Shown: positions 9,730 to 19,403 of the stretch, in pieces
Position numbering within the stretch: the stretch's first letter is position 1
Layout of the letters: each line of letters starts with the position of its first letter
Assembly: GCF_016806125.1 (NCBI RefSeq)
Contig: NZ_CP047166.1
Span: 372,001 to 436,000, forward strand
Direction: 5' to 3'
From: Ponticoccus alexandrii
GTDB taxonomy: Bacteria; Pseudomonadota; Alphaproteobacteria; Rhodobacterales; Rhodobacteraceae
Length of the DNA: 64,000 nucleotides
The notes under the pieces: generated by a model
Database searches by the model: none
The model's input: only the letters and a program-made list of their open reading frames with translations
What the model was told of the DNA's origin: nothing
Translations under genes and position numbers: made by a program

Positions 9730-9770
9730 GGCGGGCAGGATCACGGCGGCTGCGCCGGTTTGCGCGGTCG

Positions 9771-9808
9771 GATGCCTCCGGCGGGAGTATTTGGACAGAA
9801 AAGAAGAT
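9771..9808 (+). repeat. GTATTTGGA-type 3' repeat, copy A
   Basis: A short hairpin (CTCC/GGAG) is followed by GAGTATTTGGACAGAAAAG and GAAG. It starts 42 nt past the asnC stop, in the same orientation as that gene. Similar copies lie at 22020-22045 and 40365-40390 on the minus strand. Confidence 0.55.
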
Positions 9809-9986
9809 CAGAGTGTGGTCTGGTCGTAGGGCGGTCCCTGGGCCGGGCCGGGAGCTGTGCGCGCGGGGCAGGCGGTTTTTCTGGCCTGGGTGGCCGGAAA
9901 AGAGGAATCCTCTGCCGCATGACCTGCACACAGGCAAAGCCTCTGGCCTGCCCATGCGATCCATCCTTCGAAGAAGGAGATTTGCC

Positions 9987-11444
9987 ATGAGTGACATGTC
10001 GAACGGACCGACGCCCTGGATCACCGATGCGGCGCTTGTGCAGCACGCGGGCGATTTCCCCGGCCACGGGCGTCTTGCGGTGCGCAACCCAGCCACCGGC
10101 GCGATGGTGGCGCAGGTCGCCATGAGCGACGCCACCGGCGCGCGGGATGCCGTGGAGGCCGCGCACAGGGCCTTCGCCGGGTGGTCGGTGACGCTGCCGC
10201 AGCACCGCGCCACGATCCTGCACCGCTGGCACGCGCTGATCGTCGAGGCCAAGGAAGATCTTGCTCGGATCATGGTGGCCGAGCAGGGCAAGCCGATCAG
10301 CGAGGCGCGCGGTGAAATCGACTATGCCGCCAGCTTCGTGCAGTTCTACGCCGAAGAGGCGCTGCGCCCGAACATCGAGGGCGTGACCTCGCATCTCGCC
10401 GATGCCGAGATGGAGCTGTGGCGCGAGCCGGTTGGCGTGGCTGCGCTGATCACGCCGTGGAACTTCCCCTGTGCCATGATCACCCGCAAGGCCGCTGCCG
10501 CGCTGGCGGCGGGGTGCTCGGTGGTCATCCACCCCTCGGCCGAGACGCCTCTGTCGGCGCTGGCGCTGTCGGTGCTGGCGCATCGGGCGGGCTTTCCCGA
10601 GGGGGTCATGTCCACCGTCATCGGCGATGCCGCGACCATCGTGGGCGAGTGGACGGCGGATGCCCGCGTGCGCGCCCTGTCCTTCACCGGCTCGACCGAG
10701 GTCGGGCGGCTGCTCTACCGCCAGTCCGCCGACACCGTGAAGCGGCTGGTGCTGGAGCTTGGCGGCCATGCGCCCTTCATCGTCTTCCCCTCGGCGGATC
10801 TGGACCGCGCCGTGAGCGAGGCGGTGAAGGCCAAGTTCGCCACCTCGGGGCAGGACTGCCTCGGTGCGAACCGCTTCTACATCCACCGCGACGTCTACGA
10901 TGCCTTCTGCGAGAAGTTCACCCGTGCCGTCGAGGCGCTGAGCATGGGCGTGGGCGAGGACGATCCCGACATCGGCCCGTTGATCCACGAACGCGCTGTG
11001 GCCAAGCAGGTGGAGCAGGTCGAGGATGCCGTCGCCAAGGGGGCGAAGCTGCTGACCGGCGGTACGGTGGACGAGGGTCTCGGCCCGCTGTTCTTCCGCC
11101 CGACGGTGCTGGCCGACGTCACCGACGAGGCCGCGATCATGTCCGAGGAGAACTTTGGCCCCGTGGCCCCGCTGACCCCCTTCGACACAGAGGAAGAAGT
11201 CGTCGCGCGGGCGAATGCCACCGAATACGGCCTTGTGGCCTATGTCCACAGCCAGGACCCGCGCCGGATCTACCGCATGACCCGCGCGTTGCAGTTCGGC
11301 ATGGTCGCGGTCAACCGCACCAAGGTCACCGGCGCGCCGATCCCCTTTGGCGGGGTCAAGCAGTCGGGGCTGGGCCGCGAAGGCGCCCGTCAGGGGCTCG
11401 AGGCCTTCACCGATATCAAATACGTCTGCCGCGACTGGGGCTGA
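9987..11444 (+). CDS. doeC: Aldehyde dehydrogenase, aspartate-semialdehyde type of ectoine catabolism
   Basis: NAD(P)-dependent oxidation of a semialdehyde to the acid; in this context aspartate semialdehyde to aspartate. The 485-residue product has the catalytic E257 (LELGGHAPF) and C291 ([10 protein letters not shown]). Start ATG 9987 has AGAAGGAGA upstream; the longer open frame is spurious. An oddity: the usual cofactor-contact motif KPxEQTP reads HPSAETP (His at 182). The gene lies 13 nt before doeD. Sequence alone would allow a succinate-semialdehyde role; the locus favours the doe assignment. Confidence 0.85.
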   Translation: MSDMSNGPTPWITDAALVQHAGDFPGHGRLAVRNPATGAMVAQVAMSDATGARDAVEAAHRAFAGWSVTLPQHRATILHRWHALIVEAKEDLARIMVAEQGKPISEARGEIDYAASFVQFYAEEALRPNIEGVTSHLADAEMELWREPVGVAALITPWNFPCAMITRKAAAALAAGCSVVIHPSAETPLSALALSVLAHRAGFPEGVMSTVIGDAATIVGEWTADARVRALSFTGSTEVGRLLYRQSADTVKRLVLELGGHAPFIVFPSADLDRAVSEAVKAKFATSGQDCLGANRFYIHRDVYDAFCEKFTRAVEALSMGVGEDDPDIGPLIHERAVAKQVEQVEDAVAKGAKLLTGGTVDEGLGPLFFRPTVLADVTDEAAIMSEENFGPVAPLTPFDTEEEVVARANATEYGLVAYVHSQDPRRIYRMTRALQFGMVAVNRTKVTGAPIPFGGVKQSGLGREGARQGLEAFTDIKYVCRDWG

Positions 11445-11457
11445 AAGGAGACTACGA

Positions 11458-12831
11458 ATGCTTAGAAACGACGATCAACTCGACCAGTGGGACCGCGAGA
11501 ACTTCTTCCACCCCTCCACCCACCTTGCGCAATTCGCCCGGGGCGAGGCGCCGAACCGCATCATCAAGGGCGGGCAGGGCTGCCATATCGAAGACCGTGA
11601 CGGCACCCGCCTGCTGGACGCTTTCGCGGGCCTCTACTGCGTAAACGTGGGCTATGGCCGTCCCGAGATCGCCGAGGCGATTGCCGCGCAGGCCAGGGAA
11701 CTGGCCTATTACCACGCCTACGTGGGTCACGGCACCGAGGCCTCGATCACGCTGGCCAAGATGGTGCTGGACCGCGCGCCCGAGCATATGTCCAAGGTCT
11801 ACTTCGGCCTTTCCGGGTCGGACGCGAACGAGACCAACATCAAGCTGGTCTGGTACTACAACAACATCCGGGGCCTGCCGCAGAAGAAAAAGATTATCTC
11901 GCGCTGGCGCGGCTACCACGGCTCGGGCCTGATGACCGGCTCGCTGACCGGGCTTGAGCTGTTCCACAAGAAGTTCGACCTGCCGCTGGCGCAGGTGATC
12001 CACACCGAGGCGCCCTATTACTACCGCCGCCCCGACCTCGCGATGTCCGAGGCCGATTTCGTCGCGCATTGCGTGGCCGAACTGGAGGCGCTGATCGAGC
12101 GCGAGGGCGCCGACACCATCGCCGCCTTCATCGGCGAACCCGCGCTGGGCACCGGGGGCCTCGTGCCGCCGCCCGCCGGTTACTGGGCCGCGATTCAAGA
12201 GGTGCTGGCCAAGCATGACATCCTGCTCATCGCCGACGAGGTGGTGACCGGCTTCGGGCGGCTGGGCACCATGATGGGGTCCACCCACTACGGGCTGAAG
12301 CCGGACCTGATCACCATCGCCAAGGGCCTGACCTCGGCCTATGCGCCGCTCTCCGGCTCCATCGTGTCGGACAAGATGTGGAAGGTGCTGGAGCAGGGGA
12401 CCGACGAGAACGGCCCCATCGGCCATGGCTGGACCTACTCGGCCCACCCCATCGGCGCGGCGGCGGGTGTCGCGAACCTGAAGCTGATCGACGAGCTGAA
12501 CCTCGTGCAGAACGCGGGCGAGACCGGGGCCTATTTCAAGGCCGCGCTGACCGACGCGCTGGGTGTTCATCGCAACGTGGGCGAGGTGCGCGGCGAGGGG
12601 CTGCTCTGTGCCGTCGAACTGGTGCAGGAGCGCGAGGACCGCGTGTTCTTCGACGCCTCCGAGAAGGTCGGCGCGCGGGTCGCGGCGGCGCTGCTCGACC
12701 GGGGGGTGATCGCGCGGGCGATGCCGCAGGGCGACATCCTCGGCTTTGCGCCGCCCTTCTGCCTGACCCGCGAAGAGGCCGACGAGATCGCCACCAAGAC
12801 GGCGGGGGCGGTTGCCGAGGTGCTGGGCTAG
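11458..12831 (+). CDS. doeD: Class III aminotransferase, diaminobutyrate transaminase type
   Basis: PLP-dependent transfer of the gamma-amino group of 2,4-diaminobutyrate, giving aspartate semialdehyde for doeC. The 457-residue product has the PLP lysine K289 ([15 protein letters not shown]) and the aspartate D260 in [11 protein letters not shown]. Start ATG 11458 has AAAGGAG at 11444-11450. The function is inferred from the ectoine locus; the class III fold itself is clear. Confidence 0.85.
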   Translation: MLRNDDQLDQWDRENFFHPSTHLAQFARGEAPNRIIKGGQGCHIEDRDGTRLLDAFAGLYCVNVGYGRPEIAEAIAAQARELAYYHAYVGHGTEASITLAKMVLDRAPEHMSKVYFGLSGSDANETNIKLVWYYNNIRGLPQKKKIISRWRGYHGSGLMTGSLTGLELFHKKFDLPLAQVIHTEAPYYYRRPDLAMSEADFVAHCVAELEALIEREGADTIAAFIGEPALGTGGLVPPPAGYWAAIQEVLAKHDILLIADEVVTGFGRLGTMMGSTHYGLKPDLITIAKGLTSAYAPLSGSIVSDKMWKVLEQGTDENGPIGHGWTYSAHPIGAAAGVANLKLIDELNLVQNAGETGAYFKAALTDALGVHRNVGEVRGEGLLCAVELVQEREDRVFFDASEKVGARVAAALLDRGVIARAMPQGDILGFAPPFCLTREEADEIATKTAGAVAEVLG

Positions 12832-12967
12832 GAAAGGGAGAATCCCAAGGGGGCAGGGCGGTATTGCATTCGTCCTGCCCGACGGTCACGGCGCCTCTTG
12901 ACGCCGGTCGCAGGATCATGTTGCACGGCAGCAGCCGCCGCACAGACGGGGCAGAGGCAGGGGCGAC

Positions 12968-13777
12968 ATGGCACATATCATCGTCATCGGGAACGAGAAG
13001 GGCGGCGCGGGCAAATCCACCGTCTCGATGCATATCGCAACGGCGCTTGCCCGGCTGGGGCATCGCGTCGGCGCCATCGACCTTGACCTGCGCCAGAAAA
13101 GCCTTGGCCGTTACCTTGAGAACCGGCGCAAGCATCTGGATGCGGTGGGTGTCGATCTGCCCACGCCCAGCTACATGGACCTGCCCGAGATAGATGAGGC
13201 CAGCCTGCCGCCCGGCGAGGATCCCGTGGCCCACCGCCTGACGCAGGCCGTGGCAGCGCTGAAGCCGGTCTCGGATTTTATCATCATCGATTGCCCCGGT
13301 TCGCATACCCGGCTGGCAGAGGTGGCGCATGCGCTGGCGGATACGCTGGTGACGCCGCTGAACGACAGCTTCGTGGATTTCGACCTGCTGGCGCATATCG
13401 ACAGCGACGGCGACCGCATCATAGGCCCCTCGGTCTATTCGGAAATGGTCTGGGCCGCCCGCCAGCAGCGCGCGCAGGCCGGGCTTCCGGCAATCGACTG
13501 GGTCGTGCTGCGCAACCGTCTGGGCGTGCAGCAGATGGTCAACAAGATGAAGATCGAACGCGCCATCGCGGCCCTGTCCAAGCGGATCGGGTTCCGCATC
13601 GCGCCGGGCTTTTCCGAGCGCGTGGTCTTCCGCGAGCTGTTCCCGCGCGGGCTGACCCTGCTGGACCTCAAGGACGTCGGCGTGCGGCAGCTGAACATCT
13701 CGAACGTCGCGGCGCGGCAGGAATTGCGGGACCTGCTGAAGACGCTGAAGCTGCCCGGGGTCGAGGTGAAGTTCTAG
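12968..13777 (+). CDS. mipZ: MipZ-like ParA-type ATPase (division-plane positioning)
   Basis: Forms a gradient from the chromosome poles that inhibits FtsZ assembly away from mid-cell. The 269-residue product has the deviant Walker A KGGAGKST (11-18), DLDLRQKSLGRYLENR after the second strand as in MipZ, and IIIDCPGSHTRLAEVAH as the switch/Walker B region. ParA-type partition genes are absent nearby, which also fits MipZ. It is a single gene after the doe cluster, convergent with a secreted-protein gene. Confidence 0.88.
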   Translation: MAHIIVIGNEKGGAGKSTVSMHIATALARLGHRVGAIDLDLRQKSLGRYLENRRKHLDAVGVDLPTPSYMDLPEIDEASLPPGEDPVAHRLTQAVAALKPVSDFIIIDCPGSHTRLAEVAHALADTLVTPLNDSFVDFDLLAHIDSDGDRIIGPSVYSEMVWAARQQRAQAGLPAIDWVVLRNRLGVQQMVNKMKIERAIAALSKRIGFRIAPGFSERVVFRELFPRGLTLLDLKDVGVRQLNISNVAARQELRDLLKTLKLPGVEVKF

Positions 13778-13894
13778 ACCGCTTCGGATGGTCCCTGAGG
13801 CGCGTGCGCCCTGCCAAGCCGTCGGCGTTCCCGGGCAGTTGTGTCAGGGACGCAACGGGCACAATCCGAAACGCCGTAGCCCACGCCCCGCTCG

Positions 13895-14440
13895 TCACGA
13901 CATAAGCCGCGCGCCGAAGCAGGCCTTCTGTACCGGCGGGACGCTGCCCGAGGGGGTGACCTCGAACGGCTGCTGAAGCAGCACCTCGCCATCCTTGACG
14001 ATCTGGAAGAGCCACGGCCCCTCGACCATCTCGAAGGCGTGCTCGAAGGTGAACAGGTTGATCGTCGTCTCTCCGCTGTTCATCACCGCCTGCCAGCGCT
14101 CGACGGTGATGCCGCTGTCGCCCATGGGCGGGTGGGTCACGACGATATCGACCATTCCCGGAACCGCCGTGCCCGGCAAGAGACCCGCGCGGACCCCGAA
14201 GCTGAGCCCAAGGTCGGCGGGGACGCGGGGGGTGGCCACGTCGATCTCGCGGTCCTGATCGACGATATTGAGGATGCCGGATAGCGTCTCCGGCGCCTCG
14301 CGCTGGCCCTGAAGTTCGACCTCGCAGATCACGCCGAAGCCCAGCAGTTCGACAGGATTGTTGGCGAAGGCGCCGCTGGCGGTCTCGGCGGCGAGGGCGC
14401 TGGCGGACAGCAGCAGGGCAAGCGTGGCGGTGCGGATCAT
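13895..14440 (-). CDS. Secreted protein of unknown function, DUF3859-like
   Basis: A 181-residue protein starting at ATG 14440 (GGAGA just upstream). Residues 1-18 form a signal peptide (ATLALLLSASALA). The mature part is beta-rich with the stretch VVTHPPMGDSGITVERWQ, which resembles the DUF3859 family of extracytoplasmic domains. Two cysteines (VICEV and KACFG) could form a disulfide. I know no function for the family. Confidence 0.65.
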   Translation of the reverse strand: MIRTATLALLLSASALAAETASGAFANNPVELLGFGVICEVELQGQREAPETLSGILNIVDQDREIDVATPRVPADLGLSFGVRAGLLPGTAVPGMVDIVVTHPPMGDSGITVERWQAVMNSGETTINLFTFEHAFEMVEGPWLFQIVKDGEVLLQQPFEVTPSGSVPPVQKACFGARLMS

Positions 14441-14552
14441 GCATGTCTCCGGATCGGTCGCGGGTCCGGTGCAGGCTATCACGCGGCGGTCTATCCGGGA
14501 ACGCACGGCGGCGTGAGAGCGGCGGGCCGCCGATCCCTCTGCCGCATGTGAA

Positions 14553-14576
14553 AACGCCCCCGCGATGGCGAGGGCG
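14553..14576 (-). terminator. Intrinsic terminator of pckA
   Basis: Read on the minus strand, ACGCCC...GGGCGT arms enclose a CGC/GCG stem and are followed by TTTTC. It lies 28 nt past the pckA stop. Confidence 0.65.
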
Positions 14577-14603
14577 TCAGGGTCGTCAGCGATGCCTGTG
14601 GGC

Positions 14604-16202
14604 TCAGCCGATGGCGGCGGCCTTCACGTCGTCGTCGATGTAGGGCACGTACTGGGCGAAGTTCTCGGCGAACATGCCCACCAGCTTTTCGGCCTGCGCG
14701 TCATAGGCGGCCTTGTCGTCCCATGTCTTGCGCGGGTCCAGCAGCAGTTCCGGCACGCCCTCGACGCTGACCGGAACCTCGAAGCCGAAGTTCGCGTCCT
14801 TGCGGAACTCTGCATCCGCCAGCGAGCCGTTCAGGGCCGCGTGCAGCAGGGCGCGGGTCGCCTTGATCGGCATCCGCGAGCCGGTGCCGTAGGCGCCGCC
14901 GGTCCAGCCGGTGTTGACCAGCCAGCAGGTCGCGCCGTGCTTGGCGATCTTTTCCTGCAACAGCTTGCCGTAGGCTTCGGGGCGGCGCGGCATGAAGGGG
15001 GCGCCGAAGCAGGTCGAGAAGGTCGGCTGCGGCTCGGTCACGCCACGCTCGGTGCCCGCCACCTTGGCGGTGAAGCCCGACAGGAAGTGGTACATCGCCT
15101 GCGCGGGCGTCAGCCGTGCGATGGGGGGCAGGACGCCGAAGGCGTCGCAGGTCAGCATGATGATGTTCTTGGGATGCCCGCCAAGCGCCGTCTTCGAGGC
15201 GTTCGAGATGTAGTGCAGCGGATAGGCGCAGCGCATGTTCGCCGTCAGGCTGTCGTCCTCGAAATCCAGATCGAAGGTCTCGGGGTCGAAGACCATGTTC
15301 TCGATCACCGTGCCGAATTTCTCGGTGGTGGCATAGATCTCGGGCTCTGCCTCGCGGCTGAGGTTGATGGTCTTGGCGTAGCAGCCGCCTTCGAAGTTGA
15401 AGGTGCCGCGATCCGACCAGCCGTGCTCGTCATCGCCGATCAGCACCCGCTCGGGGTCGGCCGAAAGCGTCGTCTTGCCGGTGCCGGACAGGCCGAAGAA
15501 GACGGCGGTGTCGACCGGGTTGCCCGGGGCGTGGTTGGCAGAGCAGTGCATCGCCATGATGCCCTTGCCCGGAAGGATGTAGTTCAGAAGGGTGAAGACG
15601 CCCTTCTTGTTCTCGCCCGCGTATTCGGTGTTGCCGATCAGGATAAGCTTGCGGTCGAAGTTCAGCGCGATCACCGTTTCGGACCGGCAGCCGTGCTTTT
15701 CCGGGTCGGCCTTGAAGGAGGGGCAGTTGATGATCGTGTAATCGGCGGTGAATCTGTCCAGATCCTCGCGGTCGGGGCGGCGCAGCATGTGGCGGATGAA
15801 GAGGTTGTGCCAGGCCAGTTCCGTCACCACGCGCACGTCGATGGCGTTCTGCGGATCTGCGCCGCCGGTGAGGTCCTGCACGTAGAGATCCTTGCCCTTC
15901 ATGTGGGCGATCATGTCGTCGTAAAGCCGGTCGAAGGCGTCCGGGTCCATCGGCTGGTTGTTCTCCCACCAGATGGTGTCCTCGACCGAGGGCGTGCGGA
16001 CCACGAATTTGTCCTGCGGCGAGCGACCGGTGTACTTGCCGGTGGTGACGAGAAAGGCGCCGCCCTTGCCCAGCGTGCCTTCGCCGCGCTTCAGGGCGGC
16101 TTCGATCAGCGCGGGCTCCATGAGGTTGTAGTAGACATTGCCCAGCCCCTCGATCCCCTGATCCTCAAGCCGGAAGTTCGGGTTGACCCGTCCAGATGCC
16201 AT
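14604..16202 (-). CDS. pckA: Phosphoenolpyruvate carboxykinase (ATP)
   Basis: Gluconeogenic conversion of oxaloacetate to phosphoenolpyruvate with ATP. The 532-residue length is typical. The kinase P-loop [12 protein letters not shown] lies near residue 240, with the family motifs [13 protein letters not shown] (N-terminal) and [10 protein letters not shown]. The start [10 protein letters not shown] at 16202 is chosen over the longer frame. It is divergent from chvI, a pairing conserved in alphaproteobacteria; in Agrobacterium pckA is reported to be under ChvGI control. Confidence 0.95.
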   Translation of the reverse strand: MASGRVNPNFRLEDQGIEGLGNVYYNLMEPALIEAALKRGEGTLGKGGAFLVTTGKYTGRSPQDKFVVRTPSVEDTIWWENNQPMDPDAFDRLYDDMIAHMKGKDLYVQDLTGGADPQNAIDVRVVTELAWHNLFIRHMLRRPDREDLDRFTADYTIINCPSFKADPEKHGCRSETVIALNFDRKLILIGNTEYAGENKKGVFTLLNYILPGKGIMAMHCSANHAPGNPVDTAVFFGLSGTGKTTLSADPERVLIGDDEHGWSDRGTFNFEGGCYAKTINLSREAEPEIYATTEKFGTVIENMVFDPETFDLDFEDDSLTANMRCAYPLHYISNASKTALGGHPKNIIMLTCDAFGVLPPIARLTPAQAMYHFLSGFTAKVAGTERGVTEPQPTFSTCFGAPFMPRRPEAYGKLLQEKIAKHGATCWLVNTGWTGGAYGTGSRMPIKATRALLHAALNGSLADAEFRKDANFGFEVPVSVEGVPELLLDPRKTWDDKAAYDAQAEKLVGMFAENFAQYVPYIDDDVKAAAIG

Positions 16203-16220
16203 CTGTCTTGCTCCTGTCGC

Positions 16221-16236
16221 ACGCGTGATCACGCGT
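16221..16236. promoter_or_regulatory. 16-bp palindrome upstream of pckA
   Basis: ACGCGTGATCACGCGT is perfectly self-complementary and ends 19 bp before the pckA ATG. It could be an operator or a 5' leader hairpin. Confidence 0.45.
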
Positions 16237-16319
16237 AATAAAATTGCGGCGCAGAGCCGCGCCGATGTCGGATGCTTTAACACGGGGGTTTTGGAATGGA
16301 ACAGGACGCAATCGCCCGG

Positions 16320-16372
16320 TTAGCGTTATCAGGCGGAGTTTAGCGCAACCAAATTGCCGTTAGCGGAACCAA
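16320..16372 (+). promoter_or_regulatory. Three TTAGCG repeats with 20-bp phasing
   Basis: TTAGCG begins at 16320, 16340 and 16360. The last two extend to TTAGCGCAACCAA and TTAGCGGAACCAA. The spacing is exactly 20 bp, so all would lie on nearly the same DNA face. OmpR-type regulators such as ChvI bind direct repeats, so autoregulation of chvI and control of pckA is a reasonable inference. Confidence 0.5.
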
Positions 16373-16552
16373 TGGGCGGTCGGTGCGATGCATCGGAAAC
16401 AGGTGAGGCTTTTTAGCCATTCCTTTGCGAAATTCGGGTCGGATGATGGGCGCAGGCTGGCCCGATTCGCACTTTTACATTGTCGGAAAGCAGGAAATCG
16501 CCGATAGTTCGGAAAAAAATACGGCAACCAGAGCAGTATAAGGACAAGTGAA

Positions 16553-17254
16553 ATGTCTAAGATCGCCCTTGTCGACGATGACAGGAATATCCTGACATCG
16601 GTGTCGATGACTCTCGAAGCAGAGGGGTTCGAGGTCGAGACCTACAATGATGGACAAGCGGCACTTGATGCGTTCAACAAGAAGATGCCCGACATGGCCG
16701 TCTTCGACATCAAGATGCCCCGCATGGACGGCATGGACCTGCTGCAGCGCGTGCGCCAGAAATCCAAGATGCCGGTGATCTTCCTGACCTCCAAGGACGA
16801 CGAGATCGACGAGGTGTTGGGCCTGCGCATGGGCGCCGACGACTACGTCAAGAAACCCTTCAGCCAGCGCCTTCTGGTGGAACGCATCCGCGCCCTGCTG
16901 CGCCGGCAAGAGGCCGTGGCCAGCGAGGTTGTGGGCGACACCGAAGAGACCAAGCTGATGACCCGCGGATCGCTGACCATGGACCCGCTGCGCCACGCGG
17001 TTTCATGGAAGGGCAAGGACGTGTCGCTGACCGTCACCGAATTCCTGCTGTTGCAGGCGCTGGCCCAGCGTCCCGGTTTCGTAAAGTCGCGCGATCAGCT
17101 GATGGACGTGGCCTATGACGATCAGGTCTACGTCGACGACCGCACCATCGACAGCCACATCAAGCGTCTGCGCAAGAAGATGCGCTCCGTCGATACCGAT
17201 TTCTCGGCGATCGAGACTTTGTACGGCATCGGCTACCGCTACAACGAAGAGTAG
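16553..17254 (+). CDS. chvI: Response regulator ChvI (OmpR family)
   Basis: DNA-binding output of the ChvG-ChvI system, which senses acid and envelope stress in relatives. The 233-residue product has a receiver domain with phospho-acceptor D52 ([10 protein letters not shown]), acidic DDD at 8-10 and the conserved FLTSKDDE. A winged-helix C-terminus ends in [20 protein letters not shown] and GIGYRYNEE. It is followed 3 nt later by chvG. Confidence 0.93.
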   Translation: MSKIALVDDDRNILTSVSMTLEAEGFEVETYNDGQAALDAFNKKMPDMAVFDIKMPRMDGMDLLQRVRQKSKMPVIFLTSKDDEIDEVLGLRMGADDYVKKPFSQRLLVERIRALLRRQEAVASEVVGDTEETKLMTRGSLTMDPLRHAVSWKGKDVSLTVTEFLLLQALAQRPGFVKSRDQLMDVAYDDQVYVDDRTIDSHIKRLRKKMRSVDTDFSAIETLYGIGYRYNEE

Positions 17255-17257
17255 GTC

Positions 17258-18979
17258 ATGGCCCTGGCCGAGCGGTTCTCGAACCAAGGCGAGGTGGATC
17301 GCCGCGATGCCGATGTTGTGCTGGGCGACGATTGGGTTGCGCCGGACAGCACGGTGGAAAAAGAGCTGCGCGACAGCCGCGCGCGGCGCCGCGGCCTGTC
17401 GACGCTCAACCGCTCTCCGCTGACGCGGAAGATCATAACCTTCAACCTGATTGCCCTGAACGTTCTGGTGGCCGGGGTGCTTTGGCTGAACTCGTCGCGC
17501 GACACGCTTGCAGAGCAGCGCACCAACGGGCTGCAGGCGCAGGTGGAGCTGATGGCCGACGTCTTCGAGGCCGGGCTGGAGATTGCGCCCGGCAGCGGCC
17601 TTGGCAGCGCCGAGGGCCCGGATGTCGCCGCGATCGTCGCGGAGATCGAGCTGCGTCAGGGTGCACAGCTTCTGGTTTACGACAGTGCCGGCTTTCTCGT
17701 GGGCGAGGCCGTGGGAGCTCTGGAGCCCGCGATTGCTGCCGCGCCGGGGGAAGACAAGCCTACTCTGATCACGGATTTCCTCGATTCCGTCTGGCAGGGC
17801 GTGGCTGGCCTATTCACCTATTTCGCGGCAGAGCCAGAGCTGGTGCTCGAAGACAAGCTGCGCCGCCTGATCGAAGCCGGCGATCCCGCCGAGACCCGGG
17901 TCGAGACCGGCACCGGGCCGGAGGGCGAAACCCTGTTTCACGCGTTCAGCCCGATCCGGCAGGGGGACGTGATCCTTGGCACCGTGGCGCTGGTCTCTCC
18001 GGCGCGCGAGATCGACGCCGCCGTCAGCGCAGAGCGTGAGCGCGTGTTGCAGATGTTCGTGATCGCGACGCTGGTGTCCATCGGCCTCAGCCTCGTGTTG
18101 GCCTCGACCATCGCCAACCCGATCTCGGACCTTGCCGATGCCGCCGAAATCGGCCGCGACCGCAACCGCAAGCACAAGGGCGTGGGTCGCATCCGCATCC
18201 CCGACCTGACCGCGCGCCCCGACGAGATCGGCCGCCTGTCCGGCGCCCTGCGGGGCATGGTCGGCGCGCTTTACGACCGGATCGACAGCAACGAACAGTT
18301 CGCCGCCGACGTGGCGCATGAGATCAAGAATCCGCTTGCCTCGCTGCGCTCGGCCATCGGCAGCCTTCGCATCGTCAAGAAGGAAGAGCATCGTAACAAG
18401 CTGCTGGACGTGATCGAGCATGACGTGCGCCGCCTCGACCGGCTGGTCAGCGACATCTCCAACGCCTCGCGGCTGGATTCCGAGCTGGTGAAGGAAGAGG
18501 AGCAGGAATTCGATCTGCTCGACATGCTGGGCAACCTCGGTGAATTCCTCGGGCAGGACGCCCGCTCCAGGGGGATCGAGTTCATCTCGGACCTGCCCAA
18601 GCGCCCGATCACCATCAACGGGCTGGAGCCGCGGCTGGCGCAGGTCTTCGTCAACCTGATCTCCAACGCCATTTCCTTTTGCGAGGACGGGGATGCGATC
18701 CGGGTCTGGGCGCGCAAGCGCGACAACCGCGTGCTGGTTGTGGTCGAAGATACCGGCCCTGGCATCCCCGAGGAATCGCTCGGCAAGATCTTCAAGCGCT
18801 TCTACACCTCCCGCCCCCAGCAGGATTTCGGCAACAACTCGGGCCTTGGTCTGGCGATCTCCAAGCAGATCGTCGAGGCGCATGGTGGCGTGATCTGGGC
18901 CGAGAATATCCGCCCGACCGAAGCGGACGTGACCTCTGAACCTCTTGGTGCCCGCTTTGTGGTGGGCCTGCCGGTCTGA
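17258..18979 (+). CDS. chvG: Sensor histidine kinase ChvG
   Basis: Inner-membrane kinase partner of ChvI. The 573-residue protein has a first membrane helix after ~residue 60 (IITFNLIALNVLVAGVLWL), a periplasmic sensor region (~85-260), a second helix (MFVIATLVSIGLSLVLAST), HAMP, a HisKA box with H354 (FAADVAHEIKNPLAS) and an ATPase domain (NLISNAISFCEDG, DTGPGIPEES, NSGLGLAISK). It starts 3 nt after chvI and its stop is 5 nt before hprK. Confidence 0.93.
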   Translation: MALAERFSNQGEVDRRDADVVLGDDWVAPDSTVEKELRDSRARRRGLSTLNRSPLTRKIITFNLIALNVLVAGVLWLNSSRDTLAEQRTNGLQAQVELMADVFEAGLEIAPGSGLGSAEGPDVAAIVAEIELRQGAQLLVYDSAGFLVGEAVGALEPAIAAAPGEDKPTLITDFLDSVWQGVAGLFTYFAAEPELVLEDKLRRLIEAGDPAETRVETGTGPEGETLFHAFSPIRQGDVILGTVALVSPAREIDAAVSAERERVLQMFVIATLVSIGLSLVLASTIANPISDLADAAEIGRDRNRKHKGVGRIRIPDLTARPDEIGRLSGALRGMVGALYDRIDSNEQFAADVAHEIKNPLASLRSAIGSLRIVKKEEHRNKLLDVIEHDVRRLDRLVSDISNASRLDSELVKEEEQEFDLLDMLGNLGEFLGQDARSRGIEFISDLPKRPITINGLEPRLAQVFVNLISNAISFCEDGDAIRVWARKRDNRVLVVVEDTGPGIPEESLGKIFKRFYTSRPQQDFGNNSGLGLAISKQIVEAHGGVIWAENIRPTEADVTSEPLGARFVVGLPV

Positions 18980-18984
18980 TCCCG

Positions 18985-19401
18985 GTGCGGGAGGTTCTGC
19001 ATGCCTCTGCCGTCGCGCTGCGCGGGCGCGGTCTGCTGATCTGCGGTGCCAGCGGCTCTGGCAAGTCGGGGCTGGCGCTGGAGCTGATGGCGCGCGGCGC
19101 GGCGCTGGTCGCCGACGACCGGGTGATTGCCACGCGGCAGGGCGACACGGTCCGCCTGACCGCCCCGGAGGCGATTCGCGGCATGATAGAGGCGCGCGGC
19201 ATTGGCCTGCTGAACGCGACCCCTACGGGCGACACGGCTCTGGCCGCGATCCTCGACCTCGACACGCCCGAATCCCAACGATTGCCGCCTTTCCGGACAA
19301 GGCGCCTGCTGGGGGTCGAATTCCCGTTGCTTCACAATCCCGCGTCCCCCTATTTGTCCTCAGCCCTCGTGCAATATCTTTTCGAGGGTCGGAGAATGTG
19401 A
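18985..19401 (+). CDS. hprK: HPr kinase/phosphorylase, short alphaproteobacterial form
   Basis: Phosphorylates HPr on its regulatory serine. The 138-residue protein keeps only the C-terminal kinase part of the ~310-residue Firmicutes enzyme, as usual in alphaproteobacteria. The P-loop GASGSGKS is at 21-28. Start is GTG at 18985, directly after the chvG stop. Its substrate HPr is encoded 1.4 kb downstream in the same operon-like run. Confidence 0.9.
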   Translation: MREVLHASAVALRGRGLLICGASGSGKSGLALELMARGAALVADDRVIATRQGDTVRLTAPEAIRGMIEARGIGLLNATPTGDTALAAILDLDTPESQRLPPFRTRRLLGVEFPLLHNPASPYLSSALVQYLFEGRRM

Positions 19402-19403
19402 CC

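Larger units (their letters stand above)
16203..16552. other. pckA/chvI divergent regulatory region
   Basis: These 350 bp contain no gene. They hold a 16-bp palindrome close to the pckA start (16221-16236) and three phased TTAGCG repeats (16320-16372). The chvI side (16480-16552) is AT-richer and probably holds the chvI promoter. Confidence 0.6.

Noticed and set aside
9159-11444. 761-codon frame suggesting an N-terminal extension of the aldehyde dehydrogenase
   Set aside because: The first 276 codons are antisense/other-frame reading of asnC and spacer; AGAAGGAGA before ATG 9987 marks the true start.
16413-16418. A further TTAGC-like match beyond the three phased repeats
   Set aside because: It is TTAGCC and out of the 20-bp phase, so probably chance.
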